A stretch of 64,000 bases of DNA. Origin: Actinokineospora inagensis DSM 44258. Its GTDB lineage: Bacteria > Actinomycetota > Actinomycetes > Mycobacteriales > Pseudonocardiaceae. Every line of letters begins with the position of its first letter. Position 1 is the first letter of the stretch. This document shows, one piece after another, positions 46,843 to 55,781 of this stretch. The stretch covers positions 124,001-188,000 of the forward strand of contig NZ_AXWW01000005.1 of assembly GCF_000482865.1 (NCBI RefSeq), read 5' to 3'. Under the pieces are notes generated by a model. It was not told the DNA's origin, searched no databases, and saw only the letters and a list, made by a program, of their open reading frames with translations. Made by a program: the position numbers and the translations under genes.

Positions 46843-48042
46843 TCAGGACGGATTCAACTTGATCGCAAAGTCATTGAAGATCGACCACACATCAACCCAC
46901 CCAAGCCCACTGGAGCAGACCTTATTGGCATCACACCCCGACCCCACACTGATGATCCCATTGAGCTGCCGAGAGTTCGGATCATTGATCGTAATCACCG
47001 GCCCCCCGCTATCACCCCCACGCCCAACCACACCACCCCCATTAGGCACACCCCAACTCCCCAACACAGTAGTCCCATTGGCCGACCACCCAGCAGTCCC
47101 CGCCTGTGTCGTCCGAATATTACAAACAACCTTCGAGTTGTACCCAAGCTGACAGGTAAAGTCACCCACCGCGATATTGCGCACACCATTCAGATAGCGC
47201 GTATACCCAGTAGCATCAACGCCATCCCACGTGTACCGATTCGTCCGAGCCTCAATGAACGCCGAGTCAATCGCGGGCCGCTCATACTTGACCTGCCCGA
47301 TCAGAGAACCACCCGCCGTATACACGTTGTCCCCAACGTTGTAGCAGTGCGCAGCGGTCACCAACCACTGCCGCCCATCCCACGTGCTCACCGCAGGAAT
47401 CCCACTGGTGCAATACGACTGCCCCCCAGAAGCAGGCCCAAGCGCCGCCCCCGCATAAAACGGCGCACTGTCATTCCACCGCGTCAACAGCCGCGTCGAC
47501 GGCGCCTTACCGACCCGAACCTCCCCCGCCGCAAACCCCGCGAAGTGTGCCCGAGCCGCATCCGGATCGTCCACCGCGAGCGAGATGACCCCACCGTCCA
47601 CCGAGCTCCCCGCCGAGATGACCTTGAACGGCAGATCAGCACGGCCGAGGTCCGTGATCTCCTGCCGAACCTGCCGCCAGGTCCGCTTCCCCGCCACCAC
47701 GTTGATCAGCCGCAGGTCAACCTTGGGATCGAGCCTGCCCACCGCCGCGACGAAGTCGCGCCCCTGCCGCACATCGGTCAGGTACACGTTGATCGACCGG
47801 TAGTCGGCCGCCATCTCGACCTGCGTGTAGATGTCCGACCTGGCCCCCTGCCCCACCCGGGCCACCGCGTCCGCCGCCAGCCGCAGCGGCTCCAACACCA
47901 CCCCCTGCTGCTCCGGCGTCATGGCCGCCAGCACGTCCGCCGAGAGCGCCCGCGGCGCCGCCGCCCGCGCCGATACCCCCATGAGTGGCAGCACAACGAG
48001 AACCCCCGCAATGGCGAGGGTTCGCCGTAAGGCACTTTTCAT
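46843..48042 (-). CDS. Secreted chymotrypsin-like serine protease (S1 family) with pro-region
   Basis: A 399-residue protein: signal peptide (about 1-28, TLAIAGVLVVLPLMGVSARA), a pro-region (about 30-190), then a catalytic domain with H232 in WLVTAAHCYN, D259 in PAIDSAFIEA and S345 in GRGGDSGGPVI. Six cysteines pair in typical positions. The pro-region suggests streptogrisin-like folding help. ATG 48042 or GTG 48048 can start it; AGGGG lies upstream. Convergent with the ars operon. Confidence 0.88.
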   Translation of the reverse strand: MKSALRRTLAIAGVLVVLPLMGVSARAAAPRALSADVLAAMTPEQQGVVLEPLRLAADAVARVGQGARSDIYTQVEMAADYRSINVYLTDVRQGRDFVAAVGRLDPKVDLRLINVVAGKRTWRQVRQEITDLGRADLPFKVISAGSSVDGGVISLAVDDPDAARAHFAGFAAGEVRVGKAPSTRLLTRWNDSAPFYAGAALGPASGGQSYCTSGIPAVSTWDGRQWLVTAAHCYNVGDNVYTAGGSLIGQVKYERPAIDSAFIEARTNRYTWDGVDATGYTRYLNGVRNIAVGDFTCQLGYNSKVVCNIRTTQAGTAGWSANGTTVLGSWGVPNGGGVVGRGGDSGGPVITINDPNSRQLNGIISVGSGCDANKVCSSGLGWVDVWSIFNDFAIKLNPS

Positions 48043-48284
48043 ATACACGCCCCTAATTCCGCACGGTACCCGATTGTCGCAAATCCCCGGGCAGCTTTTT
48101 ATACCATGAAGATCACCCGGTTCGGCTACCCGAATTCACGATCAGCGGTTTTCGGTCAGGTAATATTCGCCGTGAAAGGGCCGCCTTGTGGGCGGCAATT
48201 GTCCACCGCATTCGTGACCGTTGCGCTCTTCCGAAATTTCCCTGAACATGATATGATGCATGCAATTGCAGGTACCGTTCCGGG
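48043..48284. promoter_or_regulatory. AT-richer divergent promoter region
   Basis: 242 bp with clearly lower GC than its neighbours, between the protease and the methyltransferase starts. TATGAT at 48252-48257 looks like a -10 for the rightward gene; no matching -35 is clear. Confidence 0.35.
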
Positions 48285-49121
48285 GTGACTTCGTCCCCCA
48301 GTAGAACCGCGTTGACGGCGGCCGCCGCGCGGGCCGCGCACCTCGTTGTGGACCAGCCGCCCGTGGTGTTCGTCGACGCCCACGCGGTGCGGTTGCTCGG
48401 TGACCAGGCGGCCGAACTGTTGTCGTACCACCGGGAACACGGCGACAACCCGATCCTGGCGGCTGCCCGCGCCGAGGTGCTGAGCCGGTCCCGCTACACC
48501 GAGTCCGTCGTCGCGGCCGCCCATGGTGCCGGTGTCGACCAGTACGTTCTCCTCGGCGCGGGCCTGGACACGTTCTCCCTGCGCGCCCCGGCAACCCTGC
48601 GCGTCTTCGAGGTCGACCACCCCGCCACCCAGTCGTGGAAGCGCGAGCGGCTGACCGACGAAAACCTCTCCCCCGCCGTCACCTACGTCCCGTTCGACCT
48701 CGGCACTGGTGATGTCCTCGATCACCTCGCCACAGCGGGTTTCTTGCCCGCCGCGCCCGCTGTGGTCGGTTGTCTCGGGGTGAGCACGTACCTCGCACCC
48801 ACCACTGTTGAAGCCATGGTCGCTGATCTGGCAAGGCTTGCGCCGGGCTCCGAAGTCGTCACGGAGTTTCTTTTGCCCGAACGAGATAGAGACGAAATCG
48901 GGAGTCTTTACGCACGTGTGGTCGGCGAGGTCGCGGCGCACGAAGGGGAACCTTGGCGCACCTTCCTGTCCACCGACAACGCCGTGGAACTGTTTCGCAG
49001 GAACGGTTTCGCGGATGTCACCGCCATCGCTCACCGGGATTGTCTCGAACCCCACCTATGGGAGCGAACCGATGCGTTGCGACCCGTGCGGCTCTCTTAC
49101 CTCGTGCACGCCCGCCGTTGA
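48285..49121 (+). CDS. LCM-type SAM-dependent methyltransferase (TIGR00027 family)
   Basis: A 278-residue methyltransferase of the family once called putative leucine carboxyl methyltransferase-like in actinomycetes. Motif I is DQYVLLGAGLDTFSLR (about 82-97), then VFEVDHPATQSWKRERL, and the family's YVPFDLGTGDV. GTG 48285 has CCGGGGTG at the start and no good ribosome site. Substrates of this group are mostly unknown, some are polyketides. Confidence 0.85.
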   Translation: MTSSPSRTALTAAAARAAHLVVDQPPVVFVDAHAVRLLGDQAAELLSYHREHGDNPILAAARAEVLSRSRYTESVVAAAHGAGVDQYVLLGAGLDTFSLRAPATLRVFEVDHPATQSWKRERLTDENLSPAVTYVPFDLGTGDVLDHLATAGFLPAAPAVVGCLGVSTYLAPTTVEAMVADLARLAPGSEVVTEFLLPERDRDEIGSLYARVVGEVAAHEGEPWRTFLSTDNAVELFRRNGFADVTAIAHRDCLEPHLWERTDALRPVRLSYLVHARR

Positions 49122-49214
49122 CCCGATGGGTGGCCGGGACGAGCCGGGTGAACTTCGCTCGCACCCACCGTGGGCATCAAGCGACACACCGTGAGCGCGG
49201 GTCATGATCGGGAG

Positions 49215-49655
49215 ATGACGATCTGGATCACCGGGCGAGGCGGCGCGGGCACCGTGGAGTTGGCCCGGGAGGTGCGGCGGCAACTGTTCGACGCCGGTGT
49301 GATGGCGGCGGTCGTGGACCGGGACGTGCTGCGGTGCGGTCTGAGCGCCGACCCGGACACGGAGGACGTGCGGCGGGCGGGTGAGGTCGCGTGCCTCTTC
49401 GCGGGCGCCGGGGTGGTCGCGGTGGTGGCGGTGGGCAGTCCACGGCGGGCGGAACGGGAGGTGGTTCGGGTTCGCCACCAGGCGGCCGGGGTGCCGTTCG
49501 TCGAGGTGTTCGTGGACAACGCCAAAGGTCTACAGCGGGAGGCGGAAGATGGCTACGAACCGCCCGTGCAGGCGGATGTGGTCATCACGTCGGGTGAAGT
49601 CGGGGTCGCGGCCGGGGTGGTGTTGGCGCGGGTGCTGGCCGACCTGGGACGGTGA
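49215..49655 (+). CDS. APS-kinase-like protein with altered P-loop
   Basis: A 146-residue protein with the adenylylsulfate-kinase order: TGRGGAGTVELAREVRRQLF, DRDVLRCGLSADPDTEDVRR, EVACLFAGAGVVAVVAVGSP and VEVFVDNAKGLQREAEDGYE. The usual P-loop GKS/GKT is replaced by GTV, so the ATP lysine is missing. It is probably not an active APS kinase. ATG 49215 follows GGGAG. No PAPS genes are next to it. Confidence 0.75.
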   Translation: MTIWITGRGGAGTVELAREVRRQLFDAGVMAAVVDRDVLRCGLSADPDTEDVRRAGEVACLFAGAGVVAVVAVGSPRRAEREVVRVRHQAAGVPFVEVFVDNAKGLQREAEDGYEPPVQADVVITSGEVGVAAGVVLARVLADLGR

Positions 49656-49694
49656 GCGTCTACGCTTGTCGGCATCTACGGGCTGGGAGGTCTG

Positions 49695-50555
49695 ATGAGC
49701 ATCGCCGTCACCGGGGCCACGGGCAATGTCGGCGGCAGGGTCGCCCGGCTGCTGGCCGACGAGGGCGTCACCCAACTCCTGGTGGCGCGCGACCCGGGCA
49801 AGCTCCCGGACCTGCCCAACGCCACCAAGGTGCGGGGCGCGGACTACTCGGACAAGGCCGGGGTGCAGTCCGCCCTGACGGGCGCGGACACGCTGTTGCT
49901 GGTGTCGGCGCGCGAATCCGCCAACCGCGTGCAGGAACACACAACCGCCATCGACGCGGCCATCGCGGCAGGCGTGTCGCGGATCGTGTACCTGTCGTTC
50001 CTGGGGGCGGCGCCGGAGTGCACGTTCACCTTTGGACGGGACCACTGGCACACCGAGCAGTACCTCCGGTCCACCGGTGTCCCGTTCGTCGCGTTGCGGG
50101 ACAGCATGTACAACTCCGGCTTCCCGGCGATGACCGGTCAGGACGGCGTGCTGCGCGGCCCGGCAGGCGACGGTGCGGTCAGCGCGGTCTCGCTGGACGA
50201 CATCGCGGAGGTGGCGGCGCGGGTGTTGCGGGACAACGCGTTCGACGGGCAGGTGCTCGACGTGACCGGGCCCGAGGCGATCACGGTGGCGGAGGCCGCG
50301 CGGTTGCTCAGCGAGGTCACCGGTCGGGAGATCACGTACCACGCGGAGACCGAGGCCGAGGCTTACGAGTCCCGCGCCCACTACGGCGCACCCGAGTTCG
50401 AGGTCGCCGGGTGGGTGACCTCGTACACCGCGATCGCCGCCGGGGAACTGGGCGTCGTCTCGGACACCGTGCCGCGGCTGACCGGACACCCGGCGCAGAG
50501 CGTCGCGGAATTCCTCCGAACCAACCCGGACAGCTACGCGCACCTGCTGGCCTGA
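49695..50555 (+). CDS. NmrA-like / NAD(P)H-binding SDR family protein
   Basis: A 286-residue atypical SDR with the N-terminal dinucleotide motif VTGATGNVGGRVARLL and the QorB/NmrA-like layout (LVSARESANRVQEH, GPEAITVAEAARLLSE). Members act as quinone reductases or redox sensors. Full length, unlike the remnant at 16808. ATG follows GGGAGGT. Confidence 0.85.
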   Translation: MSIAVTGATGNVGGRVARLLADEGVTQLLVARDPGKLPDLPNATKVRGADYSDKAGVQSALTGADTLLLVSARESANRVQEHTTAIDAAIAAGVSRIVYLSFLGAAPECTFTFGRDHWHTEQYLRSTGVPFVALRDSMYNSGFPAMTGQDGVLRGPAGDGAVSAVSLDDIAEVAARVLRDNAFDGQVLDVTGPEAITVAEAARLLSEVTGREITYHAETEAEAYESRAHYGAPEFEVAGWVTSYTAIAAGELGVVSDTVPRLTGHPAQSVAEFLRTNPDSYAHLLA

Positions 50556-50638
50556 GGCCGCGAACGAGCACGATGGAATAAGCCCGGCCACCCCGACCGC
50601 CGTTATCGTCGAAACGATGGCGAGCGATTGGGGTGGTC

Positions 50639-51154
50639 ATGAGCATCGCGGTGAACCGGGTGGCGGCCAGGGCCACTGAACGTCCACACCAGACCTGGCT
50701 GGTGGTCTTCATGGTCGTCGTGCTGGCGCACTGGGCCGAGCACATCGCCCAGGCGATCCAGATCTACGCGCTGGGCTGGGCGAGCGCCGACGCGCGCGGC
50801 CTGCTCGGCATCCCGTTCCCGGAACTGATCAAGTTCGAGTGGCTGCACTACGGCTACGCCCTGGTCATGCTGATCGGCCTGTTCCTGCTGCGCAAGGGGT
50901 TCAGCGGCCGGGCGCGGCAGTGGTGGAACCTGGCGCTGGCCATCCAGTTCTGGCACCACTTCGAGCACCTGCTGCTGTTCGCGCAGGCGCAGACCGGCTG
51001 GCGGTTCGCGGGCTCGCCGGTGCCGACCAGCATCGTGCAGTTGCTGGTCCCCCGGGTCGAGCTGCACCTGTTCTACAACACCATCGTGACCATCCCGATG
51101 ATCGTCGCCGTGGCGCTCCACCAGCGCGCGCACCGGTCACCGGTCCCGGCATGA
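50639..51154 (+). CDS. Histidine-rich membrane protein linked to the copper gene
   Basis: A 171-residue, four-helix membrane protein. His/Glu clusters sit at helix ends (LAHWAEHIAQ, FWHHFEHLLLF, RVELHLFYN), two of them H-x-x-E-H, a likely metal site. No family name known to me. It overlaps the CopC-CopD gene by ATGA, so it is probably part of a copper import or copper-enzyme assembly system (inference). Confidence 0.65.
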   Translation: MSIAVNRVAARATERPHQTWLVVFMVVVLAHWAEHIAQAIQIYALGWASADARGLLGIPFPELIKFEWLHYGYALVMLIGLFLLRKGFSGRARQWWNLALAIQFWHHFEHLLLFAQAQTGWRFAGSPVPTSIVQLLVPRVELHLFYNTIVTIPMIVAVALHQRAHRSPVPA

Positions 51155-52446
51155 GGCTGGCCGGGATCCTCTCCGTGCTCGCCTGCTGGGCGGTCCTGGC
51201 CGCCCCGCCCGCAGTCGCGCACGTCGCGATCCTGGGCTCCACCCCCGCCGAGGGCACCCGGTTGACCAGCGCACCCGGCCTGGTCAGCGTCCGGTTGTCG
51301 GAGAACATCGGCATCCAGGCCAACTCGCTCAAGGTCGTGGACGTGCGCGGCGCAACGGTCAGCACCGGTCCGGTGTTCCAACCGGGCGACGACGCGGAGG
51401 AAGTCGCCATCCGGGTCAAACCCGGCCTCCCCGACGGCACCTACCTGGTGCAGTACGCCTTCATCTCCGAAGACTCACATCCCGTGCGCGGCGGGTTCGG
51501 GTTCGTCGTCGGCACCGGTCCGCTGATCAACGCCAGCGGGGCCATCTCGGCCGCCGACAGCACCGACCCGACCGTCGACGTGGCGACCAGGGCGGTGCGG
51601 TGGCTGGGGTACGCCGGTGTCGTGCTGGCCGGTGGCCTGGTCTTCCTCCTCTACTGCAGACCGACTCACGGCCCCGTGGCCCGCAGGCTCGTCCTCGGTG
51701 GCTGCGTGCTGATCGGCGGCAGCGCGATCTTGTCGCTGGGCCTCGAAGGCGCCTACGTCGCAGGCGCTGGGCTCTCCCGGGTGTTCGCCCCGGACCTGGT
51801 GGCGACGACCTTGGCCGCCGCGTACGGGAAGTTGCTCGTCGTGCGGACCGTCGCGGCACTGGCGCTGTTCATCGCCGCCCGCAGGCTGTCCGACGGAGCG
51901 CGCAACCGGGGCCGGTTCGAGAACATCGCGATGGTGTCCGGGTTCCTGGTGCTGCTCAGCTCCGCCGCCGCCGGGCACGCGATCTCCACCCAGGTGATGT
52001 TCCTGTCGCTGCTGGCCGATCTCGCGCACTACGCGGGCATCGCGGTGTGGCTGGGTGGGGTCGTCCAGCTCGCGCTGTGTGCGCGCCAAGGTAAAGACCT
52101 GGGTCCGGCCATGGCGCGGTTCTCCCCCATCGCAAAGATCTCGGTCGCCGTCGTCGTGCTCAGCGGGGCGTTGATGTCGGTGGCGTACCTGGGTTCGGTG
52201 TCGGCTCTGGTCGACAGCACGTATGGCTTGTTGCTGCTGGGAAAGGTCATCGGGTTCGGTCTGCTGCTCGTGCTGGCCGACCAGTGCAGGCTCGCCGTTC
52301 GCCGCAACGCCACGGCTCCCAGCGGGACAACCCTGGTCGAGACGGAGATCGGGACTCTGCGGCGGGTCCTCGTCATCGAGGTCGCCCTCGCCGCCGCGGT
52401 GCTCGCGGTCGCCGCCGTGCTCGTCACCACGGGGCCGCCGCACTGA
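51151..52446 (+). CDS. CopC-CopD fusion, copper-handling protein
   Basis: A 431-residue fusion. Signal peptide, then an exported CopC domain (about 24-120) beginning AHVAILGSTPAEG, whose N-terminal His binds copper, with EDSHPVRGGFGFVV near its end; then eight or so CopD helices (about 150-430). CopC binds Cu(II) outside; CopD moves it inwards. Coupled to the His-rich membrane protein upstream. Confidence 0.9.
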   Translation: MRLAGILSVLACWAVLAAPPAVAHVAILGSTPAEGTRLTSAPGLVSVRLSENIGIQANSLKVVDVRGATVSTGPVFQPGDDAEEVAIRVKPGLPDGTYLVQYAFISEDSHPVRGGFGFVVGTGPLINASGAISAADSTDPTVDVATRAVRWLGYAGVVLAGGLVFLLYCRPTHGPVARRLVLGGCVLIGGSAILSLGLEGAYVAGAGLSRVFAPDLVATTLAAAYGKLLVVRTVAALALFIAARRLSDGARNRGRFENIAMVSGFLVLLSSAAAGHAISTQVMFLSLLADLAHYAGIAVWLGGVVQLALCARQGKDLGPAMARFSPIAKISVAVVVLSGALMSVAYLGSVSALVDSTYGLLLLGKVIGFGLLLVLADQCRLAVRRNATAPSGTTLVETEIGTLRRVLVIEVALAAAVLAVAAVLVTTGPPH

Positions 52447-52605
52447 CAATCAGCGACAACCAGTGGCAATCAGCAGTAACCACCGCAACGCCGTGCCAGA
52501 TTCACCTTTCAGGGCGAACGCACCCGGCCGCCGCCGGTGCTAACTTCGAAGGTGGTGGTTGGCCGATTACCCTGGGAGCACAGGGAATTCTCGCAAGGGG
52601 CGAAG

Positions 52606-52950
52606 GTGGACGAGTTCGCGGCGCGCGCGGTGCAGCGCGCCATCGAGGACATGCGCGGGAAGCTGGAGGAGCCGATCACCATCGACGACATGGCCCGGGT
52701 CGCGCTGTTCAGCAAGTTCCACTTCAGCCGGGTCTTCCAGCGGCACACCGGGGTCTCGCCCGCCCGGTTCCTGTCCGGTCTGCGGCTCGACGAGGCCAAG
52801 CGGCTGCTGGCCACCACCACGCTCAAGGTGACCGACATCAGCGCCCGGGTCGGCTACCGCAGTCCGGGCACGTTCAGCGCCCGCTTCAAGACCTGTGTCG
52901 GGGTTTCCCCCACCCAGTACCGCAAAACCGCCCGAGGGAGCGACCGATGA
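52606..52950 (+). CDS. AraC family regulator (DNA-binding domain only)
   Basis: A 114-residue protein made only of the AraC helix-turn-helix pair (ITIDDMARVALFSKFHFSRV, ATTTLKVTDISARVGYRSPG, FKTCVGVSPTQYRK). The GTG at 52606 with AAGGGG 5 bp upstream is preferred over a start at 52537. Its stop overlaps the next ATG, so it is encoded with the CMD protein it may control. Confidence 0.85.
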   Translation: MDEFAARAVQRAIEDMRGKLEEPITIDDMARVALFSKFHFSRVFQRHTGVSPARFLSGLRLDEAKRLLATTTLKVTDISARVGYRSPGTFSARFKTCVGVSPTQYRKTARGSDR

Positions 52951-53501
52951 CCGAGATCCGCGTGCCGCTGGTCGCCGAGACCGACGCCACCGGGGCGACC
53001 GCGCAGCTCTACGCGAGGATCCGCGCCGCGACCGGCCTGCCGTTCGTGCCGGACATCTTCCGGCTCGTGTCGACCTCGCCGAACCTGCTGGAGGTCGTGG
53101 TCAGCGGCTACACCGGCATGTTCACCGACAGCGCGCTCCCCCGCGCCACCAAGGAACTCGTGGCCGCCTGGACGTCCCGGCTCAACGACTGCGGCTACTG
53201 CGCCACCACGCACAACTGGTTCCTCCGCCAGTTCGGCGGCCCGGAGTCGCTCGCCGACGCGCTCACCACCGCCGCCGGGATCGACGACCTCCCGATCGAC
53301 GCGGCCGAGTCGGCCCTGCTGCGGTTGACCGCCAAGGTCACCGAAGGAGTGTCTGATGTGGACGCCGAGTGGGTGGCGGCCACGGCGCACTGGACCGAGG
53401 AGCAGGTCCTGGAGGCGGTGTTCTGCGCCGCCCTGTTCGCCTTCATCAACCGCCTGGTCAGCACGCTCGGCCTCGCGGCACCCACCCCGGCGGCGAGCTA
53501 A
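52947..53501 (+). CDS. Carboxymuconolactone decarboxylase-family (AhpD-like) protein
   Basis: A 184-residue helical protein with the redox motif CGYC in LNDCGYCATTHNWFL. Related to the gene at 40936 in fold but different in sequence. Co-translated with the AraC regulator upstream. Probably peroxidase-like detoxification. Confidence 0.85.
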   Translation: MTEIRVPLVAETDATGATAQLYARIRAATGLPFVPDIFRLVSTSPNLLEVVVSGYTGMFTDSALPRATKELVAAWTSRLNDCGYCATTHNWFLRQFGGPESLADALTTAAGIDDLPIDAAESALLRLTAKVTEGVSDVDAEWVAATAHWTEEQVLEAVFCAALFAFINRLVSTLGLAAPTPAAS

Positions 53502-53510
53502 CCGGGCCCC

Positions 53511-53535
53511 GGGGGCGGTGAGCGGCACCGCCCCC
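53511..53535. terminator. Terminator hairpin
   Basis: 10-bp stem (GGGGGCGGTG and complement) with a 5-nt loop between convergent stops at 53501 and 53550. Confidence 0.7.
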
Positions 53536-53549
53536 GAGCCGGTAGCCGG

Positions 53550-54611
53550 TCAGGCGCCGAGGGCCTCGGAGGCGAGGCGGGTGCCCTCGACCCGGGCGGC
53601 GACCTTGGCGAACGCCACCTCCCGCGAGGTCGACGTGTCGTCGGCGAACGGGGAGAACCCGCAGTCGTCGCAGGTGCCCAGGTGGTCCACCGGGATGTGC
53701 CGGGCGGCGGCGAGTACCCGGTCGCGGACCTCCTCCGCCGTCTCCACCCGCGGGTCGATCGGGTCGATCACGCCGACGAACACGGTCTGCTCGGGCTGCC
53801 GGTGTTCGGCCACCACGGTCAGCACCCGCTCCGGGTCCGGCTCGCTGGCGAGTTGCATGTAGACGCGGCCAACGTTGAGCTGGAACAACTTCGGCAGCAG
53901 ACCCGCGTAGTCCACGTCCAGGCTGTGCGCGGAGTCCTGGTCGCCACCGGGGCAGGTGTGCACGCCGATGCGGGCGCGTTCCTCGGCGGTGAACCGGTTG
54001 AGGACCTGGTTGTTCAGCTCGATGAAGGAGTCCAGCACGCCGCCGGACGGGTCGAGCTTGAGCGAGAGCCTGCCCTCGGTGAAGTCGAGCTGGACCGAGT
54101 CGGCGCCCGCGTCCAACGCGGAGCGGATGTCGCGTTCGGCGGCGTCGACCAGGTCCGCCAGGAACTGCTCGCGCGGGTAGCCGTCGATGCCGTCGGCGGG
54201 GTAGATCAGGCTCAGCGCGGACGGGGCGATCACCGCCTGCTTGACCGGGACCGTGGCGTGCTTCTTCGCCGAGCTCAGGTAGGCGCCGACGTGCGCGCCG
54301 TACTGGAACGGCCCGGAGACCAGGCGGGGCAGCGTCCGGGTGTGGCCGTCGGCGAACGGGATGACGGCGCCGTCCGGGGCCAGGTCGAGACCCAGCAGCG
54401 GGTAGCCGACGAAGCTGGGCTTGGCCTGCTCGCCGTCGGTGATGACCGGGGAGCCGGTGGCCTCCAGCCGCGCGACCGTATCGGCGACGGCGGCCTCGAC
54501 CGCCGCGGCGAGCGCGTCGTCGCCGAGCTGCCCGGCCGCGTGCTGGGCGAGCGCGGCCTGCAGCTCCGGTGAACGCGGGATGCTGCCGATCGGCTCGGTC
54601 AAGATGGGCAT
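53550..54611 (-). CDS. MetE-like (core-MetE) methyltransferase
   Basis: A 353-residue protein covering only the C-terminal catalytic barrel of cobalamin-independent methionine synthase. Zinc-site residues H218 and C220 in IGVHTCPGG, likely E257, and C314/C317 in LGTCDDCGFSPF. Lacking the N-terminal half, it resembles core-MetE proteins, which transfer methyl groups to thiols. Last gene of the leftward sulfur operon, 39 bp after the gamma-synthase gene. ATG follows GGAGG. It may methylate a thiol or persulfide of the enediyne product (inference). Confidence 0.85.
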   Translation of the reverse strand: MPILTEPIGSIPRSPELQAALAQHAAGQLGDDALAAAVEAAVADTVARLEATGSPVITDGEQAKPSFVGYPLLGLDLAPDGAVIPFADGHTRTLPRLVSGPFQYGAHVGAYLSSAKKHATVPVKQAVIAPSALSLIYPADGIDGYPREQFLADLVDAAERDIRSALDAGADSVQLDFTEGRLSLKLDPSGGVLDSFIELNNQVLNRFTAEERARIGVHTCPGGDQDSAHSLDVDYAGLLPKLFQLNVGRVYMQLASEPDPERVLTVVAEHRQPEQTVFVGVIDPIDPRVETAEEVRDRVLAAARHIPVDHLGTCDDCGFSPFADDTSTSREVAFAKVAARVEGTRLASEALGA

Positions 54612-54650
54612 GTGCGATGTCCTCCGGGTGATTTCGGTCAGGGGTGTCAG

Positions 54651-55781
54651 TCAGAGCCCGTTGGCCAGGGCCGTGCTGAGGTCTTCGGTGAGGTCGTCGG
54701 GGTCCTCGATGCCGACGGACAGCCGGACCAGGTCGTCGGTGATCCCGGCGGCCGCGCGTACGGCGGCGGGGACCGGGCGGTGGGTCATCAACGCGGGCGA
54801 CTCGATGAGCGATCGGACACCGCCCAGGCTGACGGCGCAGGCGAACAGCGAGGTCGAGGCCAGCAGCTTCTCGACGTCACCGGCGTAGCGGAACCCGATG
54901 ATCGCCCCGAAGGAGCTCAACTGGCGCGCGGCGACCTCGTGGCCGGGGTGATCCGCGAGCCCCGGGTACAACACGGAAGTCACGCCGGGTGTGTGCGAGA
55001 GCAGGTCGACCAGCCTTCCGGCGGTGCGCACCTGCCGCTCCACCCGGACGGACAGGGTCTTCACGCCTCGGTGCACCAGGAAGCAGTCGAGCCCGCTGGG
55101 GATGGTGCCCGCCACCGTCCGGTGGGCGGTGAAAGCCCGGTGCAGCGCGGGATCGTCGCAGACCAGCGCGCCGCCGAGCACGTCGGAATGACCTGCGACG
55201 AACTTGGTCGTGCTGTAGAGGGTGACGTCCGCGCCCCAGCGCAGCGGCCGCTGCAGGGCCGGGCTGGCGAAGGTGTTGTCCACGACCACCACCGCCCCGC
55301 GCTCGTGTGCGCACCGGGCGACCTCGGCGATGTCGATGACCTTGAGCAGCGGGTTGGTCGGTGTCTCCAGCCAGACCAGCGCGGTGTCCTGGGCGAGCGC
55401 GGCCCGGATTCGGTCCGGAGTGGACAGGTCCACCTGGTCGACCTGGATGCCGTACCGCCGCAGCCCGGTGATCAGGGCGTGGGTGCCGCCGTAGACGTCG
55501 TCGCAGCAGAGCAGCCGCTGCCCGGGTGACAGCAACGACAGCACCGTGGTGGCCGCGGCCTGACCGGAGGAGAACACCGCGCAGTGCCCGGCGTCCTCCA
55601 GGTCGGCCAGGCAGGTCTCCAACGCCTCCACGGTCGGGTTCTCGCCGCGCGCGTAGAAGTACCGGGGCGGGTCTTGGGCGAACCGGTCGTAGGTGGCCGC
55701 GACGTGGATCGGCGGGACCAGGTCGCCGTACGGCCCGACCGTTTCTTGTCCACTGTGGACCAGCTTGGTGTCGAACCGCAT
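54651..55781 (-). CDS. Cystathionine gamma-synthase/lyase-like PLP enzyme
   Basis: A 376-residue Cys/Met-metabolism PLP enzyme. Schiff-base lysine K193 in YSTTKFVAGHSDVLGG, phosphate site in SSGQAAATTVLS, and RTVAGTIPSGLDCFLV. It could join or split C-S bonds (cystathionine gamma-synthase, gamma-lyase or methionine gamma-lyase type); sequence alone does not separate them. Its ATG overlaps the desulfurase stop by one base. In calicheamicin-type clusters a related enzyme is present, so a role in the sulfur trigger is possible. Confidence 0.88.
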   Translation of the reverse strand: MRFDTKLVHSGQETVGPYGDLVPPIHVAATYDRFAQDPPRYFYARGENPTVEALETCLADLEDAGHCAVFSSGQAAATTVLSLLSPGQRLLCCDDVYGGTHALITGLRRYGIQVDQVDLSTPDRIRAALAQDTALVWLETPTNPLLKVIDIAEVARCAHERGAVVVVDNTFASPALQRPLRWGADVTLYSTTKFVAGHSDVLGGALVCDDPALHRAFTAHRTVAGTIPSGLDCFLVHRGVKTLSVRVERQVRTAGRLVDLLSHTPGVTSVLYPGLADHPGHEVAARQLSSFGAIIGFRYAGDVEKLLASTSLFACAVSLGGVRSLIESPALMTHRPVPAAVRAAAGITDDLVRLSVGIEDPDDLTEDLSTALANGL

